This document shows, in pieces, positions 18,361-26,256 of a stretch of DNA of 36,120 nt. The number at the start of each line of letters is the position of its first letter. Position 1 is the stretch's first letter. The DNA lies in NCBI GenBank assembly GCA_020350885.1, contig CP070727.1, forward strand, positions 3,410,764 through 3,446,883, read 5' to 3'. The notes beneath the pieces are model-generated. The model worked only from the letters and a program-made list of their open reading frames with translations. It had not been told where the DNA came from and made no database searches. The position numbers and the translations under genes were made by a program. The stretch comes from a bacterium (GTDB lineage Bacteria > Krumholzibacteriota > Krumholzibacteriia > Krumholzibacteriales > Krumholzibacteriaceae).

Positions 18361-19107
18361 ATGAACCGTACGACCGCAGAGAGCGTTATCGGGTATTTCG
18401 GATTTCCCCGCAGATCGACACTGCACGAGGTGCGTGAACGGTTCGGCTTCGATACACCGCTCGTCGATCTCGACGTGGATCGCGGCGCTCCCGATTCCGG
18501 CGTGCTCCCCGCCACGACCTGCCGTATAATCACCAATATCATCGATAACGCTGTCGATCTCGGCAACAGGCTCGATGCAGTCGTCGCCGCCGTGGGGGAA
18601 GACAAGTGTGACAGGGGAAGGCATGCGGCCCTTATCCTGAAGCGTAAGGGATTCAATGTGATCGAATCACGCTTTCCCTGCGATGAGTATGAGGATCGGC
18701 CGCTCGTCTACTCGAGGTGCTCGATGCCGCTCACCGAGAAGATCAACAGGATCATGGAGACGGTGGTGGACCCGTCGCCGGCGGATGCGGGTCCCGGGCC
18801 CTGCAAGCCCACGCACGGATTCTGGGGTGTACCGCCGCATGATTTCCGGATTCTCGATTCCTTCCCGCCGAAAACGCACGTGTACGGGTGGACACGGTGC
18901 GTCGTGGCGGGGCGGCCGGGGGATCTTTCTCTCGAATGCTACGTTGATGAAGGGGTGCCGACCGTATTCTTCACGCAAAGCTTCTGTGCAAAACAGGACC
19001 TTGCACATTACCTCGCCGAGCACTATGGTGGGCTTGCGGTCGACTGCCACCGCGAGGTGAACGATTCGATCCTCGCAAAGGTGGAGGCCTTCATACGGCT
19101 CTCGTGA
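18361..19107 (+). CDS. Cysteine-rich protein, putative partner of the ASKHA ATPase
   Basis: A 248-aa protein with nine Cys (54, 83, 107, 120, 148, 180, 193, 209, 229), several in motif-like settings: GEDKCDRGRH, RFPCDEY, CKPTHGFWGVPPHD (148-161), GWTRC and QSFCAKQD. I do not recognise it firmly. Size, spread-out cysteines and the neighbouring HgdC-like ATPase suggest an iron-sulfur protein related in role to the D-component of 2-hydroxyacyl-CoA dehydratases or double-cubane-cluster proteins, but shorter. No signal peptide. The ATG has no Shine-Dalgarno, and TATAAC lies 3 bases before it (18352-18357), so the message may be leaderless or the start may differ. Confidence 0.7.
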   Translation: MNRTTAESVIGYFGFPRRSTLHEVRERFGFDTPLVDLDVDRGAPDSGVLPATTCRIITNIIDNAVDLGNRLDAVVAAVGEDKCDRGRHAALILKRKGFNVIESRFPCDEYEDRPLVYSRCSMPLTEKINRIMETVVDPSPADAGPGPCKPTHGFWGVPPHDFRILDSFPPKTHVYGWTRCVVAGRPGDLSLECYVDEGVPTVFFTQSFCAKQDLAHYLAEHYGGLAVDCHREVNDSILAKVEAFIRLS

Positions 19108-19115
19108 GTAATCGA

Positions 19116-19215
19116 GCCGGCGGGTGAATGGCTCCACCTCGCCAGCGGGTGAATGGCTCCACCTCGCCGGTGTGTGAGTTGCAGTACTTAACCGGTGGGT
19201 GCGTGGTTCCACCTC
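19116..19215. repeat. Four tandem 25-bp repeats
   Basis: Units at 19116-19140, 19141-19165, 19166-19190 and 19191-19215, in exact 25-base register. Units 1 and 2 differ at one base; unit 4 keeps most positions; unit 3 keeps only its first half. The core is GGGTGAATGGCTCCACCTC. A fifth unit begins with GCCGG at 19216. It fills the gap between the cysteine-rich gene and the ATPase gene. Confidence 0.85.
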
Positions 19216-19254
19216 GCCGGAGAACTCCGTGCACCATACCACCAAGGGGATGCC

Positions 19255-19902
19255 GTGAAGATCGCTGACTGCGGAAGCACCTGGGTGAAGATCCTCGATG
19301 TCGGCTCCGGTACGCTCGATATCATCCCCACGAAGGAGCTGGTGCGAAGGTCCGATCTCTTCTTCGAAATGGCGACCGGTCACAGCGGGCGCAGGCGTTG
19401 CCGGGAGTACAAGAACGAGCTCATCGCCCTCGCCGAGGGCGGGCTCTCGATGGTCGATACGGGCGACTTCTCACTCGTCGATGTCGGTGGACGCGATATA
19501 AAGTTCGTTCGTTTCAAGGATCGCAAGGTCGAGAAGCTCGATTGGAACCTCGCCTGCGGCTCGACGACGGGAGCGACGGTCGAGCTGCTCGTGGGATACT
19601 ACGGTCTCACGTTCGGCGACCTGGCCCCTGCGAAGGACTGGATCACCATCACCTGCGGTGTCTTCGGTATGGAACGGGTGCTCGAGGCGATCTCGACCGG
19701 CACGCCGCCGGATCGTGCAATATCGATGTTTCTGCACGGCCTCGTGCGGAATGTCTACTACTTCGCCGGCCGGCCGGAGCGAATCTATCTGTCGGGCGGT
19801 TTCTGCGAGAGTACTTGTTTTCTCGGCACGCTCGAGGAATACTGTAATGTCACGCCACTGGGGAGAACGGTGCCGCTCGAGGGACTGAAAAAGGACCTGT
19901 AA
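19255..19902 (+). CDS. Short BadF/HgdC-type ASKHA ATPase (activase-like)
   Basis: A 215-aa actin/Hsp70-fold ATPase. Visible pieces are the phosphate-1 loop DCGSTWVK (5-12), DVGGRDIKF (76-84), ACGSTTGATVE (100-110), TCGVFGMERV (133-142) and the adenosine loop YLSGGFCES (178-186). C101 and C134 align with the two cysteines that hold the bridging [4Fe-4S] cluster in HgdC-type activators, so a homodimeric, ATP-driven electron donor is likely. Normal activators are about 255-270 aa, so this is a reduced form. GTG 19255 is chosen (AGGGGA 5 bases before); the upstream in-frame extension would be encoded by the 25-bp repeats. Its presumed electron acceptor is the preceding cysteine-rich protein. Confidence 0.8.
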   Translation: MKIADCGSTWVKILDVGSGTLDIIPTKELVRRSDLFFEMATGHSGRRRCREYKNELIALAEGGLSMVDTGDFSLVDVGGRDIKFVRFKDRKVEKLDWNLACGSTTGATVELLVGYYGLTFGDLAPAKDWITITCGVFGMERVLEAISTGTPPDRAISMFLHGLVRNVYYFAGRPERIYLSGGFCESTCFLGTLEEYCNVTPLGRTVPLEGLKKDL

Positions 19903-19905
19903 GCC

Positions 19906-21624
19906 ATGATGATTATACGTTGCAGATTACGAAACATCCTATTCCTTTCGGCGATGCTGCTCATGATCGGACAGGTCTCGTGCAAGAAGAGGGAACTGAC
20001 CGGCTTTCCGCTCCTTCCCGTGGAGGAGACCAGAGCTGGCGGCGGCATTGCCGTTGCTGCACACCTCATCGCCGATGAGGGTGAGATCGAGGATATCTTC
20101 CATTTGGCACTCCCCGACAGTGGGATCGTGCCCGTTTGTGTTACGGTGCAAAACAACGACATCCTCCCCGTGTGGATTCACACGGCCAATGCCATGGAGC
20201 TCGAGGGGAGTTTCGACGGATTCGTCCTCGAAGCCGGAGGGGACACCCACTTTCCGCTTCACCCCCTCGATGTATTGATGCTGATGAGGGGCTTGAAGAA
20301 AGCGGCACGGTACAAGAGTGCCGGATCGGCCCGGATCGCCGTCTCAATGGCTGTCGCTCCCCCTCTGGGGTTATTCTATCTATTCAGGGAATTACGGGTC
20401 GGGAGACATCTACGGAACCTGAGTGGGCGCTCCCTCTATCCGGTCCTGGCCTCCGGTCTCATGGAGCCGGTTCTTCTCGAGCCGGGGGAGGAGCGGAGTG
20501 GGTATTGTTACTTCTTTCTTCCGAAAGAATTGAGTCCCTATCGGGCCGTGGGGAACGGTTCACCAAAGATGCCGGTCAGGCTTCTCGTCAGGGCTTCCGC
20601 CTCGATCGCACCGAGCGATACGTTCCGGTTCCACGATTGCAGGCTTGCCCGTGTCGATGGATGGAAATGGGGTGCCGTTGAAGGCGATACACCTTGCTCC
20701 GATCTTCTCTTCGCGATCCGGGCTCCCGATTCTAAGAGCGGCAATCGGCTGATCATGGCACGGCTTTCTGATCTCGCCCACGGCTCCGACCGGTCGCTTG
20801 TCGAACTGGCCACGATAGCGTCGAAATCCGCCGGGATCGCGGATGTATCGGCGCGCGGTGGCAGAGTGGCCTGTGCCGTGAACTTCAGATCGAAATCGAG
20901 GGTGTATCTCTTCAGTCTCGGCGAATCTCCAGAGCTCATCAAGTCGGAGCGGTTCTCCAAAAGGATCGACCGCATCTTTCTCGTCGGTGACGGGATGCTG
21001 GTCATCTCAGGTGGGAAACACTGCCGTTTCCTCTCGGGGGACGCATTGCATGAACGTCGGTCTATCAGGTTCGGATACGACGTCGCGGATGCAATGCTTC
21101 TGGATGAACATCTCTATGTGTTTCACGAGAAGCGAGGGATACGTATCTATGGTGCTTCGAAGGAGCGGATGCTCAGGCACATCGAACGGAAACCGCTTCC
21201 CGCCGGAAGGCGTCGGGTCGTAGCAACTCTGGGTAACCGCCTCGTTCTGGTACATCAAAGTCAGCGCTCCGTCGGGGATACGCTCATGTTCTTCTCCCGG
21301 GAAACGAAAATGGAAGCCGACAGCGTGCCTCTACCCGGTGCGGTCGCCTTTGCGGGTACAATCGGTGACGGTTGTATCGTCCAGCTCGAGGATGGCACGG
21401 CACTCGTCTTTCGGGTCGGGTCGTCCGGCGTTCCGGAGCTGGAAGATGCATTGTACCTGCCGTTTCGGATGCAGGCGATCTCCCGGACGGATTCCCGCCT
21501 GAACGTGATCTCCAAAGAAGGGCTCTACGTGACGGGTTATCGGGATGACTTTCGTCCGGGCACGCACAGTGTCCTGAAAGCGGAGACCGGGATCGAATTC
21601 GCCCCGGGAAGGAATCACGAATGA
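19906..21624 (+). CDS. Large exported protein, probable lipoprotein, unknown function
   Basis: A 572-aa protein with a signal sequence (about 1-25) ending at GQVSC; C26 could be lipidated, although Gln at position -3 is a relaxed lipobox. The mature protein is rich in short beta strands. From about residue 255 onward a repetitive layout (for example VYLFSLGESPEL, LYVFHEKRGIRIYG, LVLVHQSQRS) is suggestive of a beta-propeller. No catalytic motif is visible. It begins 3 bases after the ASKHA ATPase stop, and its own stop overlaps the next start (ATGA), so all three may be one transcript. Confidence 0.75.
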   Translation: MMIIRCRLRNILFLSAMLLMIGQVSCKKRELTGFPLLPVEETRAGGGIAVAAHLIADEGEIEDIFHLALPDSGIVPVCVTVQNNDILPVWIHTANAMELEGSFDGFVLEAGGDTHFPLHPLDVLMLMRGLKKAARYKSAGSARIAVSMAVAPPLGLFYLFRELRVGRHLRNLSGRSLYPVLASGLMEPVLLEPGEERSGYCYFFLPKELSPYRAVGNGSPKMPVRLLVRASASIAPSDTFRFHDCRLARVDGWKWGAVEGDTPCSDLLFAIRAPDSKSGNRLIMARLSDLAHGSDRSLVELATIASKSAGIADVSARGGRVACAVNFRSKSRVYLFSLGESPELIKSERFSKRIDRIFLVGDGMLVISGGKHCRFLSGDALHERRSIRFGYDVADAMLLDEHLYVFHEKRGIRIYGASKERMLRHIERKPLPAGRRRVVATLGNRLVLVHQSQRSVGDTLMFFSRETKMEADSVPLPGAVAFAGTIGDGCIVQLEDGTALVFRVGSSGVPELEDALYLPFRMQAISRTDSRLNVISKEGLYVTGYRDDFRPGTHSVLKAETGIEFAPGRNHE

Positions 21625-22298
21625 AGCGAACCCGCATAAGCCTGGATGATCTCTGCGCCACCTTCTCGTCGTACATCGAGGAGCACTATCCGACACCGAA
21701 GGCATTTCAAAAGAATCTCGATATGCTCTTGGGGGACAAGCGGAACCGCATCACCCCCGATGAATACATGTCGGCGATCGAGAAGAACGTAGTATTCTTG
21801 AACGATCTTATCATCGAGGGGGAAGCCCTCCTCGATCTTCTCGTGAAAAAGTACGATCTCAAGGATGCAGACGAGCTGAATACACTTCTTCAGGAGATGG
21901 AATCACGGGCGCGTGGTCACACGGAAGAACGGTACCGCCGGATCTTCATCGAAGGGAAGGATGCGAAATACGAAAGCCTGCGGAAGCTCAAGCGTACCGA
22001 CGTCAAATCATATATCGGAAAGCTGGAGTTCGATTATCGCTACCTCATGACATTCCGGATCATGCTTTTCGAGTTCTTCAATATACTGGTCTCGCTCAGG
22101 GAGAAGTATAGAATCACGTTCGGACGGAAGGGGGCGGTCAAGCGCATCGTCGATCAGATCGAGCTCACGGCTAACTACTATCTGGGAAACGTCAAGGTCG
22201 AGGAGGGCGGAAACATCGAGGTCGAGGATGGAGGGAAGGATGAGGATACCGAAAGCGATGCCGGGGCCGGTACCGGGGGCGATTCCAGGAGCGATTGA
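21621..22298 (+). CDS. Helical charged protein with acidic tail, unknown function
   Basis: A 225-aa protein, predominantly helical and charged, without a signal peptide. A moderately hydrophobic patch lies at about 138-158 (YLMTFRIMLFEFFNILVSL). The last about 30 residues are acidic and Gly-rich, ending in GGDSRSD. I do not recognise a family. Translationally coupled to the preceding lipoprotein gene through ATGA, which suggests a functional pair across the inner membrane, but this is only positional. The 125 bases after it show no terminator or other feature I can support. Confidence 0.65.
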   Translation: MKRTRISLDDLCATFSSYIEEHYPTPKAFQKNLDMLLGDKRNRITPDEYMSAIEKNVVFLNDLIIEGEALLDLLVKKYDLKDADELNTLLQEMESRARGHTEERYRRIFIEGKDAKYESLRKLKRTDVKSYIGKLEFDYRYLMTFRIMLFEFFNILVSLREKYRITFGRKGAVKRIVDQIELTANYYLGNVKVEEGGNIEVEDGGKDEDTESDAGAGTGGDSRSD

Positions 22299-22423
22299 CC
22301 GCATATACTTTCCCTTGCAAATGAACCGAAAAGCCGCTAGGGTTCTCGCATATATTTTCCGGTGTGTCCGGGTGACGCCATCGGAAGCGATATCGTCATA
22401 GGAATACGCGAAAGGAGTACGGC

Positions 22424-22987
22424 TTGCATTCACAGAGGATCATGGTTGCAGGTGGAAGCGTCGGGTACAGCCCGGCATCCGTGGGTGTGCAGAGGGCAGC
22501 GAGGATCGTTTCTTTTCTGGTCTTTATGTTCATCGGGGCCCAGCTCGCCGTGCGGCTCCCGTTCACTCCGGTACCGGTTACCATGCAGACACTCTTCGTG
22601 ATACTTGCCGGTGTCACCCTCGGCGCCCGTGACGGGCTTATCGCCATGATCTCTTACCTCGCACTGGGTTTGAGCGGTGTGCCGCTATTCGCCGGCTTCG
22701 CCTTCGGTCCCGCCGTTCTCCTGGGTCCGACGGGGGGATACCTCCTCGCCTTCCCGGTAGCCGCCTACCTTGCCGGCACGGTCTGCGAACGCCGGGGAAC
22801 CGGCAGAGCGTTGTGCCTCCTCACTGCATGGTTAGGCTCTGCCGTAATCCTTCTCTCGGGTACCGCACATATCGCACTCGTGACGGGATCCGACTTCGGC
22901 AACGCCGCTGCGATAGCGCTTCTACCCTTCGTGGCAGGCGAGCTCATCAAGGGTGTTCTCGTCGCCGCGATCGCCGGCAGGCGCTGA
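22424..22987 (+). CDS. bioY: Biotin transporter BioY (ECF S-component)
   Basis: A 187-aa integral membrane protein with about six hydrophobic helices. The family signature VRLPFTPVPVTMQTLFVILAG is near the N-terminus, followed by LGARDGLIAMISYLALGLSGVPLF and GPTGGYLLAFPVAAYLAG. It binds and imports biotin, with or without a shared ECF energising module; none is encoded here. The start is TTG 22424 with AAAGGAG 6 bases upstream. No biotin synthesis genes or BirA site are recognisable nearby. Confidence 0.93.
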   Translation: MHSQRIMVAGGSVGYSPASVGVQRAARIVSFLVFMFIGAQLAVRLPFTPVPVTMQTLFVILAGVTLGARDGLIAMISYLALGLSGVPLFAGFAFGPAVLLGPTGGYLLAFPVAAYLAGTVCERRGTGRALCLLTAWLGSAVILLSGTAHIALVTGSDFGNAAAIALLPFVAGELIKGVLVAAIAGRR

Positions 22988-23092
22988 TACGCACTTGTAT
23001 TCGTCTACCACATATAGCAGTCCATTCTATCGCCGCCAGGAGCTGGTACGTTCTCTTATTCCGCCGCCACGGATCACTATACAGTCCAACGG
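22971..23092. repeat. Diverged tandem duplication overlapping the 3' end of bioY
   Basis: 22971-23029 and 23030-about 23092 align with roughly 70% identity by eye. Both begin TCGCCG(G/C)CAGG(C/A)GCTG and both contain TATA-CAGTCCA (23018-23024 and 23082-23088). The first copy includes the last bioY codons, so the second copy looks like a decayed duplicate of the gene end and its downstream flank. Confidence 0.55.
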
Positions 23093-23108
23093 CGGCATCT
23101 CTTTACAG

Positions 23109-23137
23109 TTGACAAATTGAAAAAAGTGGAGTACACT
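23109..23137 (+). promoter_or_regulatory. Strong sigma70 promoter upstream of the cys leader
   Basis: Consensus TTGACA (23109-23114), 17 bases, TACACT (23132-23137). Expected start near 23144, about 250 bases upstream of the cysE start codon. Confidence 0.8.
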
Positions 23138-23143
23138 AGTTGA

Positions 23144-23295
23144 GAAATGAGAAGACGAATCGGGCATAATAGTTGTTGTTGTTCCCCGCTCACATAGCGG
23201 TGGAAGGAATTCGGCCCTGATCGTCTGACTCATACCTTCACATACCGAGGTGCCACGGATTTCCAATTCCACATGGGAACCCGTGGCATTTTTTT
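23144..23295 (+). ncRNA. Structured leader or small RNA upstream of cysE
   Basis: Between promoter and terminator the RNA can fold as AGACGA (23153-23158) with TCGTCT (23221-23226), GGGC (23162-23165) with GCCC (23214-23217), and an inner hairpin TTCC-CCGCT (23182-23190) with AGCGG-T-GGAA (23196-23205), loop CACAT. It ends in the terminator at 23251-23295. It may be a regulatory leader (attenuator or riboswitch-like) for cysE-cysK or an independent RNA of about 150 bases. I cannot assign it to a known family. Confidence 0.5.
23251..23295 (+). terminator. Intrinsic terminator in the cysE leader
   Basis: TGCCACGG (23251-23258) with CCGTGGCA (23281-23288), extended across a 1x1 mismatch by TTTCC (23260-23264) with GGGAA (23275-23279), then seven T (23289-23295). 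It lies 97 bases before the cysE start, so transcription of cysE needs readthrough or another promoter. Confidence 0.85.
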
Positions 23296-23391
23296 GTCTG
23301 CGTTTTGAATGCGGCACGGCGCGAATCGGTATGAGGTGAGGTTACGAAAAGATATGTATAAAGGAATCCGCAGAAGGGAGTTGAAAGGCAT

Positions 23392-24069
23392 ATGAGGTTT
23401 ATGGTACGGGTATTCGCAAAGCTCAAGGATGATTTCTCGGTTGCATTCAAACGTGACCCGGCGGCCCGGAGCTGGGGTGAAGTGCTGTTCTGCTACCCGG
23501 GCCTGCATGCGCTGCTCATGCACCGGATTGCCCATCATCTCTGGCGGCACCGCATGAAGTTCCTGGCCCGGTTCATCTCGCACTTCTCGCGTCTGGTCAC
23601 GGCTATCGAGATTCATCCGGGTGCTTCGATCGGGGCCAGGTTCTTTATCGACCACGGTTCCGGTGTCGTAATCGGTGAAACCGCCGAGATCGGTGACGAC
23701 GTGGTCATGTACCAGGGTGTAACGCTCGGTGGCGTCAGCATGAGCAAGGGGAAACGCCACCCGACGATCGGCAGCGAGGTCGTGATCGGCGCCGGTGCCA
23801 AGGTGCTCGGCCCCGTGAAGATCGGTGATGGAGCGATGATCGGGTCCGGCTCTGTTGTAGTGAAGGATATACCGGACGCCGGGGTAGCTGTGGGAGTGCC
23901 GGCGAAGGTTATCTCACGCCGCCATCCTACGGGCGACAAGATCTCTCTCCGTCATGACAAGATCAGCGATCCCCTCATGGGTGTCATCAGGCGTCTCGAG
24001 GAGCGTGTGTATCATCTGGAGCGGATCGTCCACGAGAGCCGCGGAGAATCTAGCGGGACGGCGGTATAG
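23392..24069 (+). CDS. cysE: Serine O-acetyltransferase
   Basis: A 225-aa enzyme converting serine and acetyl-CoA to O-acetylserine, the first step of cysteine synthesis. The N-terminal helical part contains [17 protein letters not shown]. It is followed by the left-handed beta-helix with hexapeptide repeats and the catalytic segment [19 protein letters not shown] (about 84-102), then [20 protein letters not shown]. It is the short EpsC/SrpH-like type. ATG 23392 is preceded by GGGAG and AAAGG. It is 33 bases upstream of cysK, forming a two-gene pathway. Confidence 0.95.
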   Translation: MRFMVRVFAKLKDDFSVAFKRDPAARSWGEVLFCYPGLHALLMHRIAHHLWRHRMKFLARFISHFSRLVTAIEIHPGASIGARFFIDHGSGVVIGETAEIGDDVVMYQGVTLGGVSMSKGKRHPTIGSEVVIGAGAKVLGPVKIGDGAMIGSGSVVVKDIPDAGVAVGVPAKVISRRHPTGDKISLRHDKISDPLMGVIRRLEERVYHLERIVHESRGESSGTAV

Positions 24070-24102
24070 CATACCGGGATTCTATCGAGAAGGGATCGAA
24101 CG

Positions 24103-25017
24103 ATGTTCCATGACCTGACCGAGACGATCGGGCGTACACCCATTGTTCCGTTGAAGAATGTATGTGAGGGATGCAACGCCTCTCTCGCTGCCAAGCTCGA
24201 GGGGGTCAATCCCGGAGGGAGCGTCAAGGACCGCATCGCGCGCTCCATGATCGAGCAGGCGGAGGCGGACGGTCTCATCGAACCGGGTGGTCATATCGTG
24301 GAACCCACGAGCGGCAACACCGGTATCGGTCTGGCGCTCGTGGCCGCGGTCAAGGGTTACTCCCTCACCGTCACGATGCCGGCATCGATGAGCATCGAGC
24401 GGCGAAGGATCCTCGCCGCCTATGGTGCGGAGGTCGTTGTCACCTCCGCCGACCGGGGGATGGATGGTGCCGTGGCCGAGGCCAGGCGTATCGCCGGCGA
24501 ATCGTCGAACACGTTCATGCCGATGCAATTCACGAACAAGGCCAATCCGGCGGTCCACCGGCTGACGACCGGTCCGGAGATATGGGATCAGACGGAGGGA
24601 AGGGTTGATTCGGTCGTATGCGGTGTCGGTACCGGCGGAACGATAACCGGTATAGGGGAATACTTGAAATCGAAACGCAGCGATATCGCCATTATCGCCG
24701 TCGAGCCTGCGGAGTCCTGCTTATTGAGCGGCGGGGAGGCGGGACCGCATATCATCGAGGGGATCGGGCCGGGTTTTATCCCCGAGGTACTGAACCGCGA
24801 TGTCATCGACGAGATTGTTACGGTGACGGGGGATGAAGCGCTCGAGACGACACGGCGCCTGGCCCGCGAAGAGGGGATCTTTGCCGGGATATCGTCGGGT
24901 GCCGCATTGGCGGCAGCCCTCGAGGTGGCGGGCAGGGAGGAGAATGGTGGCAAGTTGTTCGTTGTTATCTTTCCCGATCGGGGAGAGAAGTACCTGAGCA
25001 CGAAGCTGTGGGGCTAG
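24103..25017 (+). CDS. cysK: Cysteine synthase (O-acetylserine sulfhydrylase)
   Basis: A 304-aa fold-type II PLP enzyme making cysteine from O-acetylserine and sulfide. The PLP lysine is K42 in NPGGSVKDRIA. The phosphate and substrate loop EPTSGNTGIG spans about 67-76, the PLP phosphate loop GVGTGGTITGIGEYL lies in the middle and the late motif GISSGAALAAAL follows. Length is normal. Its stop overlaps, tail to tail, the last bases of the convergent glycosyltransferase gene. Confidence 0.95.
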   Translation: MFHDLTETIGRTPIVPLKNVCEGCNASLAAKLEGVNPGGSVKDRIARSMIEQAEADGLIEPGGHIVEPTSGNTGIGLALVAAVKGYSLTVTMPASMSIERRRILAAYGAEVVVTSADRGMDGAVAEARRIAGESSNTFMPMQFTNKANPAVHRLTTGPEIWDQTEGRVDSVVCGVGTGGTITGIGEYLKSKRSDIAIIAVEPAESCLLSGGEAGPHIIEGIGPGFIPEVLNRDVIDEIVTVTGDEALETTRRLAREEGIFAGISSGAALAAALEVAGREENGGKLFVVIFPDRGEKYLSTKLWG

Positions 25018-26249
25018 GATCGTTCCGGTCCGGCGCCGATCAACCGTTCTATCAACGATAGTTCCATCCCGATACGTTCGTTCCACGAGACGAAATGCCG
25101 CCTGCCGAATTCGGCCGCCTGCCGGCCGAGACGTTTCCTGCGAGGTTCATCCATGATCAAGGAGCCGAGGGCCCGTGCGAGCCCTTCGATATCGCCGTCT
25201 GTGGCGAGCAAGCCGGTCTCCCCGTCCCGCACGACCTCCGCCGTTCCCGAGACATCGAACGCAACAACCGGCACACCGCAGAGGATCGCCTCACAGGGCG
25301 GCATCGACATATTTGTGAGCTCATTGGTGCCCACGAAGATATCACACACCTTCAGGAACTGAACCACCTCATCGTGGGGTATGACTCCGGTGAAGATGAC
25401 ACGGTCGTCGAGCCCCAAACGGCGGGCTTCCAGGGCGAGCGCATCCCGTTCGGGGCCGTCACCGCCGATTACGAAGGACGATCTGCTCCTCGCTTCGGCA
25501 TCCAGGCGCGCCGCGACACGAAGAAACAGCTCCACCCGTTTCGACTTTACCAGCCGGGCGAGGGTCGCCACGCATATATCCTCACGCGGCAGTCCCAGCC
25601 TGCTTCGCACAAGCGGGCGGTCCACCGGCGTATCCGCCCACGCCAGGTTCATCCCGTTCTGAAGGAAGGATATCTTTTCGGGCGGAATGCCGAGCCTGGT
25701 GAGCGCCAGCTTGCCCTGCGTTCCGTCGTTCAGGACGATGTAGTGGTCGACCGTGTGGCGGAGTGCCCGGACTTGGTCGAAGTTCCGCATCCAGTATGTC
25801 AGGCGCGGCAGCTCGAAGCGGCCGAGGTACATGACGCCGAAGAGCTTCACCGCCGTCGGCAGGCCAAGCTCCGACCCTACGATATGGAGCGGCTTGAGTG
25901 AGTAGTGGGAGAGTCCCAGGAGCAGATCGGGCTGCAACGAAGCTGCAAGCCCCCGCAATCTATCGAGCACGGCCCGGTTGAAGGCGGGTGGCCGGAGAAA
26001 ACGCAGCAACGGTTCCCGGATGCGGCCGAGGCTCCTGAAGATATTCGGATAGGTATGGAAGTTCAGCCTCGCGCCGTCGGTAGGGCCGGTGGATCTTGCG
26101 GGTTCCGGTATCAGGTAATGGAGCTCGAATCCCCGGTCAGTAAGGTAGCGGCTGAAGTGGAGTTCATCGGGGACACCGCTTCCCTTCCCGAGTGACCAGA
26201 AATCCTCCCAGATGGAGAGAATGAGAATTCTGCGTTTGCGTTCGGTCAA
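25014..26249 (-). CDS. Family 4 (GT-B) glycosyltransferase
   Basis: A 411-aa GT-B enzyme. The C-terminal half has the group 1 signature: VIGGDGPERDALALEARRLG, VIFTGVIPHDEVVQFL, then NMSMPPCEAILCGVPVVAFDVSGTAEVVRDGETGLL, with the E-x7-E-type donor-binding region. It probably transfers a sugar to a glycolipid or glycoprotein at the cytoplasmic face. The donor and acceptor are unknown. The start is TTG 26249, 7 bases after the stop of the FAH gene. It is the last gene of a four-gene minus-strand operon. Confidence 0.88.
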   Translation of the reverse strand: MTERKRRILILSIWEDFWSLGKGSGVPDELHFSRYLTDRGFELHYLIPEPARSTGPTDGARLNFHTYPNIFRSLGRIREPLLRFLRPPAFNRAVLDRLRGLAASLQPDLLLGLSHYSLKPLHIVGSELGLPTAVKLFGVMYLGRFELPRLTYWMRNFDQVRALRHTVDHYIVLNDGTQGKLALTRLGIPPEKISFLQNGMNLAWADTPVDRPLVRSRLGLPREDICVATLARLVKSKRVELFLRVAARLDAEARSRSSFVIGGDGPERDALALEARRLGLDDRVIFTGVIPHDEVVQFLKVCDIFVGTNELTNMSMPPCEAILCGVPVVAFDVSGTAEVVRDGETGLLATDGDIEGLARALGSLIMDEPRRKRLGRQAAEFGRRHFVSWNERIGMELSLIERLIGAGPERS

Positions 26250-26256
26250 GATGTGC

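Noticed and set aside
19116..19215. CRISPR-like array
   Set aside because: The 25-bp units abut each other with no unique spacers, and there are no cas genes.
23144..23295. T-box riboswitch for cysteine
   Set aside because: Only a fragment (GGTGGAA) resembles the conserved core; ACCGCG and a convincing specifier stem are not visible. Left as an unassigned structured leader.
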